From NCBI GenBank assembly GCA_003225075.1, contig QIAP01000036.1, positions 43,265 through 107,264 on the forward strand: DNA of 64,000 nt. Reading direction: 5' to 3'. Source of the stretch: Acidobacteriota bacterium (lineage in GTDB: Bacteria; Acidobacteriota; Terriglobia; Terriglobales; Acidobacteriaceae). The notes below the pieces were generated by a model. It was not told the origin of the DNA. It was given only the letters and a program-made list of their open reading frames with translations, and ran no database searches. Below are positions 1 through 8,748 of this stretch, piece by piece; the stretch's first letter is position 1; each line of letters opens with the position of its first letter. Both the position numbers and the translations under genes were made by a program.

Positions 1-2685
1 GAGCTGCACCTGTTTGCCCGCCGTCTGCTCGAAGAAGCTGTAGATGTCATCGGACGCACGCAGTTCTCGCCCATTGACTGCGAGAATGTATTCGCCCGCC
101 TTTACATTCACGCCGGGCTGCGTCAGCGGAGCTTGCAGTCCGGGATTCCAGTTCTCACCGTCATAGACCCGGGCCACACGATAGCGTCCATTTTCGATGC
201 TGTAATCAGCACCCAGCAGTCCGCCTTTGATCTTTTTCGATTCGGGATGGTAGCCCCCGCCCACGAACATGTGCCCCACCGTGATCTCACCCAGTGCTTC
301 CTGAAAGAGATAGGTCAATTCGTCGCGCGAGGCGATGCCTTCCAGATACGGTTCGTATTTCTTCGCCACTTTTGCCAGGTCGAGACCGTGGTAATGCGGG
401 TCATAGAAGAAGTCGCGCTCGATGCGCCAGGTCTCGCGATAAATCTGTTTCCAAGTATCGCGTGGTTGAACGTAAATCTCCATGGTCTCGAGTTTCAGAG
501 GACCTTCGCCGGGCTTGGGCTTGTCACTCTTTTCACTCGCAGGAGGCTCCTCCGTACCCGTCACCGCCCACTGCTCCTCTTTTCGGTAGAGGAGTTTTTC
601 GCCGTTGGCAGAGATTGTGAAATCATTTACGTCTTCGAGGAATTTATCCACCTTGCGCTTGCTCAAGTCGAACCTCTGCAGCGTCTGCTTAAGGTTCTCC
701 TGGTCATCTTCCGTAATTACCGCGGGGCCTTCGGACAGGAACAGAATCCCTGACTTTCCAGCTATCAGATTCACGTAGTCCTTGGCGGGAATCGGCAGAG
801 CCAGAATGCGCTGCCCGATCCCTTCAATGTCTACCCGCACCACAACCGGTTTGTCGCTATCTTTGTTTTTGCCTTTATCGTCTTTATCTTTGTCCTTATC
901 CTTGTCTTTGCTGTCTTTGTCCTTTTCCTTGTCTTTGTCGCCATCGGCGGTCGTATCGGCATCCGACTTGGCGTCTTTATCCTTGCTCTTGTTCTTGTCC
1001 TTTGATTTCTCTTTCTCGGCAGCCTTGATTTCTTCTTTGACTTTCTCCTCATCGCTCTCCGGCGCCAGCGGGGAAGGAAGATCCTTCGCCAGAACCACGA
1101 TGTAAGCGCTTCGTGTAACTAAATGGTTATCGCTCGACATGTCCCAGCCCGCACTCTCCGCCAACCCAAGATCAGTGCTCGCCGTGAAGTAAAGATACTT
1201 GCCATTCTTGTCAAACACCGGATAGAGCGCGTCGCTCATACCATCGGTGACTTGATAGGTCTTGCCCTGTTCCACGGAATAGACATAGATGGCGTGCAAG
1301 TGACTGGGAAGCTGCTTGGCATACGCGACCCACTTGCTGTCAGGCGCCCAGTTTTGGTTGAATTGTGGCCCTTCGTAGTAATCGGTATCCACGAGCTTCG
1401 ACGCGCCAGTGGCCACGTCCACGTACCACAAGTTCAGCCGCTTATCGCTGTACGCGATCTTCTTGCTGTCGGGCGACCACACCGGCGCATAGTAGAACGA
1501 TGGCGACTGACCCAACTTAATATGCCGCACTTGGCCGAGGCCGTTCTGCTGGCGCAGTTGAAGCTCGTATTCGCCCGGCTCATCTGAAAAATACGCGATC
1601 CACTTGCCGTCGGGCGACCACGCCGGATCGCGATCGGCTACCGCGGGCGAGTGGGTTACATTGCGGATGTCGCCTTTGTCGGTCGGCACGGTGAAGATTT
1701 CTCCCCAGGCTTCCATCAGTGCCCGGGTGCCGGTAGGCGAAAGGTTGAAAGCGTGAATACGCTTCGGCTCTACCTTCACAAAACCTGGTCGCACCTGGGC
1801 AAAATCTCCCGCCACCCGGATGTTGACCGTCTTGCTCTGGTGGGTGTTGAGGTCGTAGAGATGAAGCGAACCGAACTGTTCGATGATGATGGCGTCCGGC
1901 CCCGCCGACGCGGACTTGAAATCAAAGCCCTCGCTCTTGAGCGCTTCTGACACCTTCCTGGTCGCGGTGTCGTAGGCGAACAGGCTGACCAGGCCATTGC
2001 GATCAGACAGGAAGTAGATAGTGTTTCCCACCCAGAGCGGATTGAAATCGGTGGAATTTTCGCGCGGGATCTTCACCACGCTGGAATCTTTCAGATCAGC
2101 AATCCAAATCGGAGTGGTCTGTCCGCCGCGATACCGCTTCCACGCCGCCTGCCACTGCGGATGTGGAACGTAGGCCAGGTGCGTGCCATCCGGCGAGTAC
2201 GCTGCTTCTTCTCCAATGGGCAGAGGAAGTTCGCTGGGAAATCCGCCCGCCGCCGGCACCGTAAATAATTTGTCTGCAAAATGGTAGTAACTGGCGCGTG
2301 TGGAGCGGAACACGATGTTCTTGCCATTCGGCGTCCAGGCGACAACTTCGTCGGTTCCAGGGTGGTACGTCAATCGCTTCGGCTCACCTCCGGCCGCCGT
2401 GACGACATACACATCTTTATTGCCATCGTAATCGCCGGTGAATGCGACCATCGTGCCGTCAGGCGAAAATAGCGGATCGGTTTCATTACCGGTTCCCGCT
2501 GTCAGACGACGGGCATCGCCGCCGTCGCGGGCTACAATCCACAAATCGCCCGCATAGTTGAAGACGATCTGAGTCTTACTGACGGTTGGCTTGCGCAGCA
2601 GAAGTGGAGGATTGCTCTCCGCTACGCAAAATGCCGTGAGCAGAGACAGCATGAACAGACAAAGAAAGATGATGACCTTTCGCAT
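1..2685 (-). CDS. Tricorn-type protease, C-terminus beyond window
   Basis: Secreted or periplasmic tricorn-family protease, which in this family trims peptides. The first 895 residues are here; the gene runs off the left edge, so the S41 catalytic domain and its Ser nucleophile are not visible. Seen in order: a signal peptide (MRKVIIFLCLFMLSLLTAFC); a long beta-propeller with repeated blades such as FSPDGTMVAF, YSPDGTHLAY, WSPDGKWIAY and WSPDSKKIAY; a very Lys/Asp-rich linker at about residues 545-610; a helical C1-type region (WRIERDFFYDPHYHGLD); and the start of a PDZ domain with GEYILAVNGREL near the edge. The start ATG follows an AGGAGT-type ribosome site. The propeller alone could suggest TolB or DPP-IV, but the C1 and PDZ segments after it fit tricorn. 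Confidence 0.9.
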   Translation of the reverse strand, partial: MRKVIIFLCLFMLSLLTAFCVAESNPPLLLRKPTVSKTQIVFNYAGDLWIVARDGGDARRLTAGTGNETDPLFSPDGTMVAFTGDYDGNKDVYVVTAAGGEPKRLTYHPGTDEVVAWTPNGKNIVFRSTRASYYHFADKLFTVPAAGGFPSELPLPIGEEAAYSPDGTHLAYVPHPQWQAAWKRYRGGQTTPIWIADLKDSSVVKIPRENSTDFNPLWVGNTIYFLSDRNGLVSLFAYDTATRKVSEALKSEGFDFKSASAGPDAIIIEQFGSLHLYDLNTHQSKTVNIRVAGDFAQVRPGFVKVEPKRIHAFNLSPTGTRALMEAWGEIFTVPTDKGDIRNVTHSPAVADRDPAWSPDGKWIAYFSDEPGEYELQLRQQNGLGQVRHIKLGQSPSFYYAPVWSPDSKKIAYSDKRLNLWYVDVATGASKLVDTDYYEGPQFNQNWAPDSKWVAYAKQLPSHLHAIYVYSVEQGKTYQVTDGMSDALYPVFDKNGKYLYFTASTDLGLAESAGWDMSSDNHLVTRSAYIVVLAKDLPSPLAPESDEEKVKEEIKAAEKEKSKDKNKSKDKDAKSDADTTADGDKDKEKDKDSKDKDKDKDKDDKGKNKDSDKPVVVRVDIEGIGQRILALPIPAKDYVNLIAGKSGILFLSEGPAVITEDDQENLKQTLQRFDLSKRKVDKFLEDVNDFTISANGEKLLYRKEEQWAVTGTEEPPASEKSDKPKPGEGPLKLETMEIYVQPRDTWKQIYRETWRIERDFFYDPHYHGLDLAKVAKKYEPYLEGIASRDELTYLFQEALGEITVGHMFVGGGYHPESKKIKGGLLGADYSIENGRYRVARVYDGENWNPGLQAPLTQPGVNVKAGEYILAVNGRELRASDDIYSFFEQTAGKQVQL

Positions 2686-2830
2686 AAGTGGAACTCCTGT
2701 TAGAGGTGAGCGGGAATCTTAGTGTGCCAGACACATTCGGGTCAATAACGATAATCAGTCAAATGACACAAGACGCTCGCAAAGCGCGGAGACAATTGCT
2801 GCTCATACAAATGTTCATCGTTGGGCGATC

Positions 2831-4078
2831 TTATTTTTCCGATCGTCCTTTTCCAGGCAGCCCTGCTGGATTCTCATGAGTGCGCTCGCGGAAGCCGCCT
2901 TTCATCCCTGCCGCCAGGCTGATGCTGGATTCCCCAAATTTATCGCGCAGGCGATCTGCCGTGGTCAGTGCCTTGTTCCAGCGCTCATGAAGTGTAGAGT
3001 CCAGAAGCTCGATCTGCCCAGAGTGCCCCTTAAAGCCTGATACATGCACTCCCAACAGGCGCACCTTGGCGGCCTTATGCCAGTTATTACGAAATAGCGT
3101 GCGCACCTGCTCGAAGATTTCGATATCGAGTTGCGTAGGCTCGGCCAGCGAATGGGCGCGCGTGATAGTAGTGAAGTCCTGGTAGCGCAGTTTCAATTGG
3201 ATGGTGCGGGCATGCAACCCGTTCTCCCGCAAACGGCGTCCGACCATTTCTGAAAGCCGCATCAGGGTGGATTCCAGTTGCTCACTGTCGGCGGTGTCGT
3301 CGTTGTAAGTGTGTTCGTGGCTGATGGATTTCGGGTCGGTGTCGGCGCCGACCTCCGAATCGAACCAGCCACCCGCGTCTTCACCTCGCGCCTTCCCCGC
3401 CAGAGCCATTCCCCACTTACCGAAACGGTCCTCCAGCACGTTCTCTTGCAGGGCAGCCAGGTCCCCGACTCTGTAAACGCCAAGCTGATGCAAATCTTGC
3501 TCCATGACCTTGCCCACACCAGGGATGTCGCGGACGTCGAGCGGCGCCAGAAATTTGGCCTCCTGGCCCGGCATAATCCACAGAACCCCATTTGGTTTGG
3601 CCCGCGCGGAGGAAACTTTGGCGATTAATCGCGAAGTGCCGATGCCAATCGAGCAGTTAAGTTGCGTCGCGAGTTTCATTTTGTCGTGCAGCCGTTGTGC
3701 GGCGCGCAAGGGAGGCCCGTGCAGACGTTCGGTGCCTGTCATATCCAGATAGGCTTCATCAATCGACGCCATCTCCACCTGCGGGGAAAAACTGTTCAGC
3801 ACCTCGTAGACTTTCTCGGAGCATTGGCGATAACGTTCCGGATGACCGTCCACAAAAATCGCGTGCGGACAATGCTTGGCTGCGGTACGCAGCGGCATGG
3901 CAGAATGCACGCCAAATTTGCGCGCCTCGTAAGATGCCGCTGAAACTACTCCACGCTCATCGCGTTGCCCGCCGACGACTACCGCTTTGCCCTTCAGGGA
4001 AGGATCGAACAGTTCTTCCACCGACACGAAGAAGGCATCCATGTCGACGTGGAAGATGGTTTTGATGAACTCTGACAT
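2831..4078 (-). CDS. dinB: DNA polymerase IV (Y family)
   Basis: Error-prone translesion DNA polymerase that extends past damaged template bases. The 415-residue protein opens with the palm motif HVDMDAFF (Asp12, Asp14) and has the second metal motif SIDEAYLD (Asp107, Glu108), followed by helix-hairpin-helix DIPGVGKVMEQDL and a little-finger domain ending near KGGFRERTH. Length is slightly above the E. coli protein (351) because of an extended tail. No clear QLxLF-type clamp-binding motif is visible at the C-terminus. It lies upstream of the tricorn gene on the same strand with 145 bases between, so it is probably a separate unit. No LexA-type box was recognised upstream. Confidence 0.97.
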   Translation of the reverse strand: MSEFIKTIFHVDMDAFFVSVEELFDPSLKGKAVVVGGQRDERGVVSAASYEARKFGVHSAMPLRTAAKHCPHAIFVDGHPERYRQCSEKVYEVLNSFSPQVEMASIDEAYLDMTGTERLHGPPLRAAQRLHDKMKLATQLNCSIGIGTSRLIAKVSSARAKPNGVLWIMPGQEAKFLAPLDVRDIPGVGKVMEQDLHQLGVYRVGDLAALQENVLEDRFGKWGMALAGKARGEDAGGWFDSEVGADTDPKSISHEHTYNDDTADSEQLESTLMRLSEMVGRRLRENGLHARTIQLKLRYQDFTTITRAHSLAEPTQLDIEIFEQVRTLFRNNWHKAAKVRLLGVHVSGFKGHSGQIELLDSTLHERWNKALTTADRLRDKFGESSISLAAGMKGGFRERTHENPAGLPGKGRSEK

Positions 4079-4431
4079 ACTCAGAGAAGGAACGACTCCA
4101 GCGAAATTTTATCAGTGCGGCAGCCGGCGATACAGGATGTTCATTAGCCCGAGACGGAGAAGGGAGGTTTGCGACGGACTCGCGCGCTCACCACGCCTCG
4201 TAGCAGTGGGCTATTGCGATTGTGGCGCCGATGAAGCTGGAAGGCGGCTCGGGTGGGCCGGTGAGAATCATGGCGCTGTTGAAATAGCAGACAGTTTGTG
4301 GCTGGATTCCGCTAGTCTTGATTGATGAAACAATACTGCAGCACTTCCCTGAAAATTATCGGGAGGTTTTTCGCAGCTTTTCCTCCACGCTTTCATCTGA
4401 TCGTTATATTTGATTTCGGCGGAGACAAAAT
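4079..4431. other. Intergenic region, 353 bases, no gene seen
   Basis: Lies between the divergent starts of DNA polymerase IV (minus) and the DinB/YfiT-like gene (plus), so it must hold both promoters. No reading frame with plausible codon use, no RNA gene and no strong hairpin was found. A GGAG ribosome site precedes the right-hand gene. Confidence 0.5.
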
Positions 4432-4956
4432 ATGAGTGACTTGCGCTATCCCATCGGGAAGTTCACTTTCAACGGTTCCCCTACTGAACAAGCCAGGAAC
4501 AAGTTCATAGATGACATCGAGCAGGCGCCTTCGCGATTGCGCGCCGCGGTGCAAGGGCTGTCGCAGGAGCAGCTTGATACTCCCTATCGTCCCGGAGGAT
4601 GGACGGTGCGGCAGGTTGTGCATCACGTACCTGACAGTCATCTCAACGCGTATGTGCGCTTTAAGCTCGCTTTAACCGAAGATGAGCCGACCATCAAACC
4701 GTATCACGAGGATCGCTGGGCAGAATTGCAGGAATCGCGAACCGCCCCCATTGAAATTTCGCTGGCGTTGCTGGAATCTCTTCACCAACGATGGGTGCTG
4801 GTGCTGCGTGCCATTAAGCCGGAAGACTGGAAGCGCGCGTTCCGGCATCCTGAGTTAGGTGTCGTCAGTTTGGAGAAAAACGTCGCGCTCTACTCCTGGC
4901 ACGGACGGCACCACGTGGCGCACATTACCTCGCTTCGCGAAAGAATGGGTTCGTAG
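4432..4956 (+). CDS. DinB/YfiT-family metal-dependent thiol transferase-like protein
   Basis: Four-helix DinB-superfamily protein of 174 residues, closest by motif to the YfiT/BstA group. Members bind a divalent metal through three His and some transfer bacillithiol. Seen: HHVPDSHLNAYVRFKLAL around residues 64-80, and WHGRHHVAH at 156-164, giving the expected His triad (His64/65, His160 or 161, His164). The N-terminal YPIGKF and YRPGGWTVRQVVHH patterns are typical of YfiT. Despite the superfamily name it is unrelated to DNA polymerase IV. It stands alone, convergent with the YdcF gene, with 8 bases between the stops. Substrate cannot be told from sequence. Confidence 0.85.
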   Translation: MSDLRYPIGKFTFNGSPTEQARNKFIDDIEQAPSRLRAAVQGLSQEQLDTPYRPGGWTVRQVVHHVPDSHLNAYVRFKLALTEDEPTIKPYHEDRWAELQESRTAPIEISLALLESLHQRWVLVLRAIKPEDWKRAFRHPELGVVSLEKNVALYSWHGRHHVAHITSLRERMGS

Positions 4957-4964
4957 GGACCAGC

Positions 4965-5585
4965 TCATCCCGCGAGGTGCAGCTTCCAGAACAGGTAGCT
5001 GATGGATTCGCGCAAAACGCCTAAGGTCCGTTGCCAGCGCGTGTGCGGCAGTGAACCGGGACGCGGCGCCACATAAACCTGGATCCCCTCATGCTCGAGC
5101 AGCGCCTTAACGCGGAAAACATGGTACCCGTCGCTTACAGCAACACAACTGTGCATTCCATTGGCGCGCATGATTACCATCACTCGTTTTGCCGATTGTG
5201 CCGTGTCTGAGCCCTGGGTTTCCGCGATCAGATTATGTTCGGGCACTCCGCGATGCATCAGATAATCATGTCCAACCCCACCTTCGCTATAGTCGGGGTC
5301 AGAACCCGAACCGCCGGTGGTGATGATGACGGGCGCTACTCCGCGTCGGAAAAGATCGTAGGCGTGATCCAGGCGGGCGCGAAACACGGGGGAGGGACGA
5401 CCAGCGTACTCGGCGGCCCCAAAAACCACGATCACGTCAGCCGATTTGAGACCTTCCCCAGATGACTCGCGAACAATGCGAATGGCAGTTGCGGCTATGA
5501 AGGTGATAAGCAGCAAAGCAACCAGCCCCGCCACCCGCAAAATCCAGTGGCGCCTTGCATCGCCGTTCGCTGTTGACTGATTCAT
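4965..5585 (-). CDS. YdcF/SanA-like protein (DUF218)
   Basis: Membrane-anchored DUF218 protein of 206 residues. One N-terminal transmembrane segment (VAGLVALLLITFIAATAI) is followed by the DUF218 fold with VIVVFGAAEYAGRPSPVF, a Gly-rich strand ITTGGSGSD and SDGYHVFR. The family is linked to envelope integrity (SanA, ElyC) but its chemistry is not settled. Its ATG overlaps the stop of the upstream tsaC gene by four bases (ATGA), so the two are translationally coupled. Confidence 0.85.
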   Translation of the reverse strand: MNQSTANGDARRHWILRVAGLVALLLITFIAATAIRIVRESSGEGLKSADVIVVFGAAEYAGRPSPVFRARLDHAYDLFRRGVAPVIITTGGSGSDPDYSEGGVGHDYLMHRGVPEHNLIAETQGSDTAQSAKRVMVIMRANGMHSCVAVSDGYHVFRVKALLEHEGIQVYVAPRPGSLPHTRWQRTLGVLRESISYLFWKLHLAG

Positions 5586-6229
5586 CCCTGCGCGAAAAAC
5601 TCAGAGATCTCCTGGCTGGGGATGGCGCCTTCCCGCATGACGCGCCATCGGGCGTCGTCATCGGTCAGGTCCACGATGGTAGAAGCCACTTCGCGGGGCG
5701 AGGTGCCGCCATCGACAATGATCGCGATGCGATCTTTTAGCTGATCACGAACTTGCTGGGCAGTCGTGCACTCCGAGGCTCCGCTTAGGTTGGCAGAAGT
5801 AGCCGTGATAGGAATGCCTGCGGCCTTCACCACCGCGAGTGGGATCTTGGCGTTTGGCACTCGCAGGGCAACGTTCCCGGTATTAGCAGTGACCTTCAAG
5901 GGAAGGCGTGACGCCGCGCGAACGATAATGGTAAGCGGGCCCGGCCAGAAGCGGCGCGCCAGATTATAGAATTCCTCGGGCAGCGGACGAGCCAGTTGTT
6001 CGGCTTGATCAACACTTTCGATAAGCAACGATAAAGGCTTGTGGCGGGACCGCGATTTAATCTCGTAAACCCGCTCGACCGCGCGCAGGTTAAAGGGATC
6101 AGCCGCCAGCCCATAGAAAGTGTCCGTCGGCATACCCAGCACCTGGCCGGCCCGGATCTGTTCGGCGCTGTACTTTACCAATGAAGTTTCCGGGTTATCA
6201 CAATTGATTTTGACGATTTCCGAGCGCAC
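5582..6229 (-). CDS. tsaC: L-threonylcarbamoyladenylate synthase (Sua5/YrdC/YciO)
   Basis: Makes threonylcarbamoyl-AMP from threonine, bicarbonate and ATP, the first step of the t6A37 modification of ANN-decoding tRNAs. The 215 residues cover only the YrdC domain: GMPTDTFYGLAADPFN, then KSRSRHKPLSLLI (KxR and nucleotide-site residues), PGPLTIIVRA, TGNVALRVPN and the SANLSGA strand. There is no C-terminal Sua5 domain, so it is the short TsaC type. First gene of a two-gene unit with the YdcF-like gene. Confidence 0.93.
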   Translation of the reverse strand: MRSEIVKINCDNPETSLVKYSAEQIRAGQVLGMPTDTFYGLAADPFNLRAVERVYEIKSRSRHKPLSLLIESVDQAEQLARPLPEEFYNLARRFWPGPLTIIVRAASRLPLKVTANTGNVALRVPNAKIPLAVVKAAGIPITATSANLSGASECTTAQQVRDQLKDRIAIIVDGGTSPREVASTIVDLTDDDARWRVMREGAIPSQEISEFFAQG

Positions 6230-6338
6230 CGCGCTTCCTTCCCGGTTGATTGCAGAATGTCTCTGGAACGGCGAACCCTAACATAACACGCCGAAGGCTG
6301 CAAGCTGAGGCAAACCAGCGTAGTATGCTGGTTCGCAG

Positions 6339-7208
6339 GTGACGGAAACCACCAAAAAAAAGATTTCCCAGGTCGGGGGCGCGCTGCAGGCGCGCTTGCG
6401 GCGAGTGGAGGGCCGCCACAATTCGCTGGTGAAAGAACTTCGGCGCGCCTTTCATATCGGCGACCTGACTGAAGACGGGTATTGTGCCATCGAGGGGCTT
6501 CGGATCGTCGAAGAGGCCATCCGCAGCGGGCTTCGTTTCCGGGCGGTGTTTTTTAGCGAATCAGCCATGGCGAGGGCCGAACGATTGTTGCCACAGATCG
6601 CCGCCCACGTAGAAACGCTGGTGTTGCCGCACAAATCGTTCTCGGAAGTTGTTCCCAGCGAAACGCCGCAGGGTGTAGCCGCGCTGGTAAAGTGCAAGGA
6701 ATTCACACGGCAAGCTGTACTGGAAAGAGTCCAGGCCGGCCCCTTGCTGGCCGTCGCCGGAATACAAGACCCGGGCAATATGGGAACAATCCTACGCTCG
6801 GCGGAAGCGTTCGGAGCCGGCGGCGTGCTTTTGGGAGAGGGAACAGTGAGCCCGTTCAACTCCAAGGTAGTGCGGGCATCCGCAGGATCGGTGTTCAGGC
6901 TGCCGCTGGTACGAGTAAAACTGGCGGAGGTGATGCCTCAACTGCGCCAACTTGGAATTCGAATGGTTGCGACCTCGTCGCACAAAGGCACGCCGTTGGA
7001 TGAGACTGAGTTCAGTGGTCCTATGGCGGTATTCGTGGGAAACGAGGGTGCGGGCCTGCCGCGCGATTTAATGGCAGAGATGGACGAAGTCGTTGGCATC
7101 CCGCATGCGCCGCAGGTGGAGTCGCTGAACGCAGGTGTGGCGGCGAGCATCGTACTGTATGAGGTGGCGAGGAAATCAAGGATTGCCACGGAGGCACGGA
7201 GTCACTGA
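6339..7208 (+). CDS. TrmH/SpoU-family RNA 2'-O-methyltransferase
   Basis: SAM-dependent methyltransferase acting on ribose 2'-OH of tRNA or rRNA. An N-terminal substrate-binding part (VEGRHNSLVKELRRAF, then FFSESAMARAE) precedes the SPOUT knot with all three motifs: PGNMGTILRSAEAFGA, VFVGNEGAGLP and ESLNAGVAASIVLYE. 289 residues, typical length. The start is GTG; the nearby ATG at 6325 is in another frame and stops at once. Resembles the RlmB/TsnR branch, but the exact target nucleotide cannot be assigned. Divergent from tsaC. Confidence 0.93.
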   Translation: MTETTKKKISQVGGALQARLRRVEGRHNSLVKELRRAFHIGDLTEDGYCAIEGLRIVEEAIRSGLRFRAVFFSESAMARAERLLPQIAAHVETLVLPHKSFSEVVPSETPQGVAALVKCKEFTRQAVLERVQAGPLLAVAGIQDPGNMGTILRSAEAFGAGGVLLGEGTVSPFNSKVVRASAGSVFRLPLVRVKLAEVMPQLRQLGIRMVATSSHKGTPLDETEFSGPMAVFVGNEGAGLPRDLMAEMDEVVGIPHAPQVESLNAGVAASIVLYEVARKSRIATEARSH

Positions 7209-7282
7209 GTCTGAATGGCAAATCCTTGATCCCGAACGATGAAGCGACTGGTTAATGTATTCGCAATGGAAGCGTTGTTTAG

Positions 7283-8671
7283 ATGAGCCTGTTCCAACCC
7301 ATCCCGAGCGGCGAAAAAGCGGCCGACCGCACCCGTCCGCTCGCCGACCGCATGCGTCCACGCACGCTCGACGAATTCGTAGGTCAGGAACATCTCATCT
7401 CGCCGGGCAAGCCGCTGCGCACCCAGATTGAGCGGGACGACACCGGCTCCCTGATCTTCTGGGGACCACCTGGCACGGGCAAGACTACTCTGGCCCAGAT
7501 CCTCGCCCACATGACGAAGGCGGAGTTTATCGAGTTTTCCGCGGTGCTCACCGGCATAAAAGAAATCAAGCAGGTGATGGCCGACGCCGAACGTGCGCGT
7601 CAATACGGCACGCGCACTATCGTCTTCATTGATGAAATTCATCGCTTCAACAAAGCGCAACAGGACGCATTCCTGCCGCACGTGGAAAAAGGAAACATCC
7701 GGCTGATTGGCGCGACGACAGAGAATCCATCATTCGAGATCATCGCCGCCCTGCTCTCGCGCTGCCGCGTGTATGTGCTGAGACCGCTTACCGAAGAACA
7801 AATCGTGGTGCTGCTTAAGCGGGCCTTGGCGGATGAAGAGCGCGGCCTTGGCACACAAAAGTTACGCTCCTCCGATGAGGCGTTACAAAGAATCGCCAGC
7901 TACTCGAGCGGCGATGCCCGCAGTGCATATAACGTTTTGGAGGTAGCGGCCTCGCTGGCCGCCCAACGCACTAACCAGGAACAAGGCGCGGAGATCACCA
8001 GCGAAATCGTACAGGACGCGGTACAGAAGCGAGTCCTGCTCTACGACAAGGCGGGCGAAGAACACTACAACCTGATCTCGGCCCTGCATAAATCTGTGCG
8101 GAACAGCGATCCCGACGCAGCGCTTTACTGGCTGGGTCGAATGCTTGAAGCGGGAGAAGACCCGCTGTACATCGCGCGTCGCGTGGTGCGCATGGCCGTC
8201 GAGGACATCGGCCTGGCTGATCCGCAGGCGCTTGCGCTGTGCATGGCGGCGCGTGATGCCGTGGATTTCATCGGCATGCCCGAAGGCAATCTTGCGCTGG
8301 CTCAAGCGGTGGTGTATCTCTCGCTGGCAGCAAAATCAAATGCGCTGTACACGGCATACAGCACGGTACAGCAGGACGTGGAACGCACTGCAGCGGAGCC
8401 TGTCCCTTTGCATTTGCGCAATGCGCCTACCGGATTAATGAAAGGTCTCGGCTACGGAGAGGGCTATCGCTACGCGCATGATCTCGAAGGAAAAATTGCC
8501 GACATGCAGTGTCTTCCCGACAACCTGCGCGATCGCGTGTATTACGAACCAACCAACGAAGGCCTCGAAAAACGCATTCGCGAGCGCTTGCACCAGATCA
8601 AACAACGTCGTTCTCAAGCCGCTAAACACGAGCCCGAACGCGATTCAGCGTCATCAAAAAAAGAGTCATAA
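7283..8671 (+). CDS. rarA: Replication-associated recombination protein A (AAA ATPase)
   Basis: RarA/MgsA-type clamp-loader-like AAA ATPase that acts at stalled replication forks and binds SSB. Seen: Walker A GPPGTGKTT (61-69), Walker B IVFIDEIHRF (Asp117, Glu118), sensor-1 GATTENPSFE, arginine-finger region ALLSRCRVYVL, and the C-terminal MgsA tetramerisation domain with HKSVRNSDPDAALYWL, RRVVRMAVEDIGLADP and GYGEGYRYAHD. 462 residues; the Lys/Arg-rich tail after residue 440 is extra. Stands 74 bases after the SpoU gene on the same strand, possibly one transcript. Confidence 0.96.
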   Translation: MSLFQPIPSGEKAADRTRPLADRMRPRTLDEFVGQEHLISPGKPLRTQIERDDTGSLIFWGPPGTGKTTLAQILAHMTKAEFIEFSAVLTGIKEIKQVMADAERARQYGTRTIVFIDEIHRFNKAQQDAFLPHVEKGNIRLIGATTENPSFEIIAALLSRCRVYVLRPLTEEQIVVLLKRALADEERGLGTQKLRSSDEALQRIASYSSGDARSAYNVLEVAASLAAQRTNQEQGAEITSEIVQDAVQKRVLLYDKAGEEHYNLISALHKSVRNSDPDAALYWLGRMLEAGEDPLYIARRVVRMAVEDIGLADPQALALCMAARDAVDFIGMPEGNLALAQAVVYLSLAAKSNALYTAYSTVQQDVERTAAEPVPLHLRNAPTGLMKGLGYGEGYRYAHDLEGKIADMQCLPDNLRDRVYYEPTNEGLEKRIRERLHQIKQRRSQAAKHEPERDSASSKKES

Positions 8672-8748
8672 GCGTACAGCGATCATCCAATTCTCAAGTG
8701 CCGGTGCTGCTTTTTCTTGCATTCGGCAAACTGCGGAGGGCTCGGTCC

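Noticed and set aside
782..1105. Ser/Leu-rich open frame on the plus strand
   Set aside because: It is the complement of the Lys/Asp repeat of the tricorn gene; the repeats keep several frames open.
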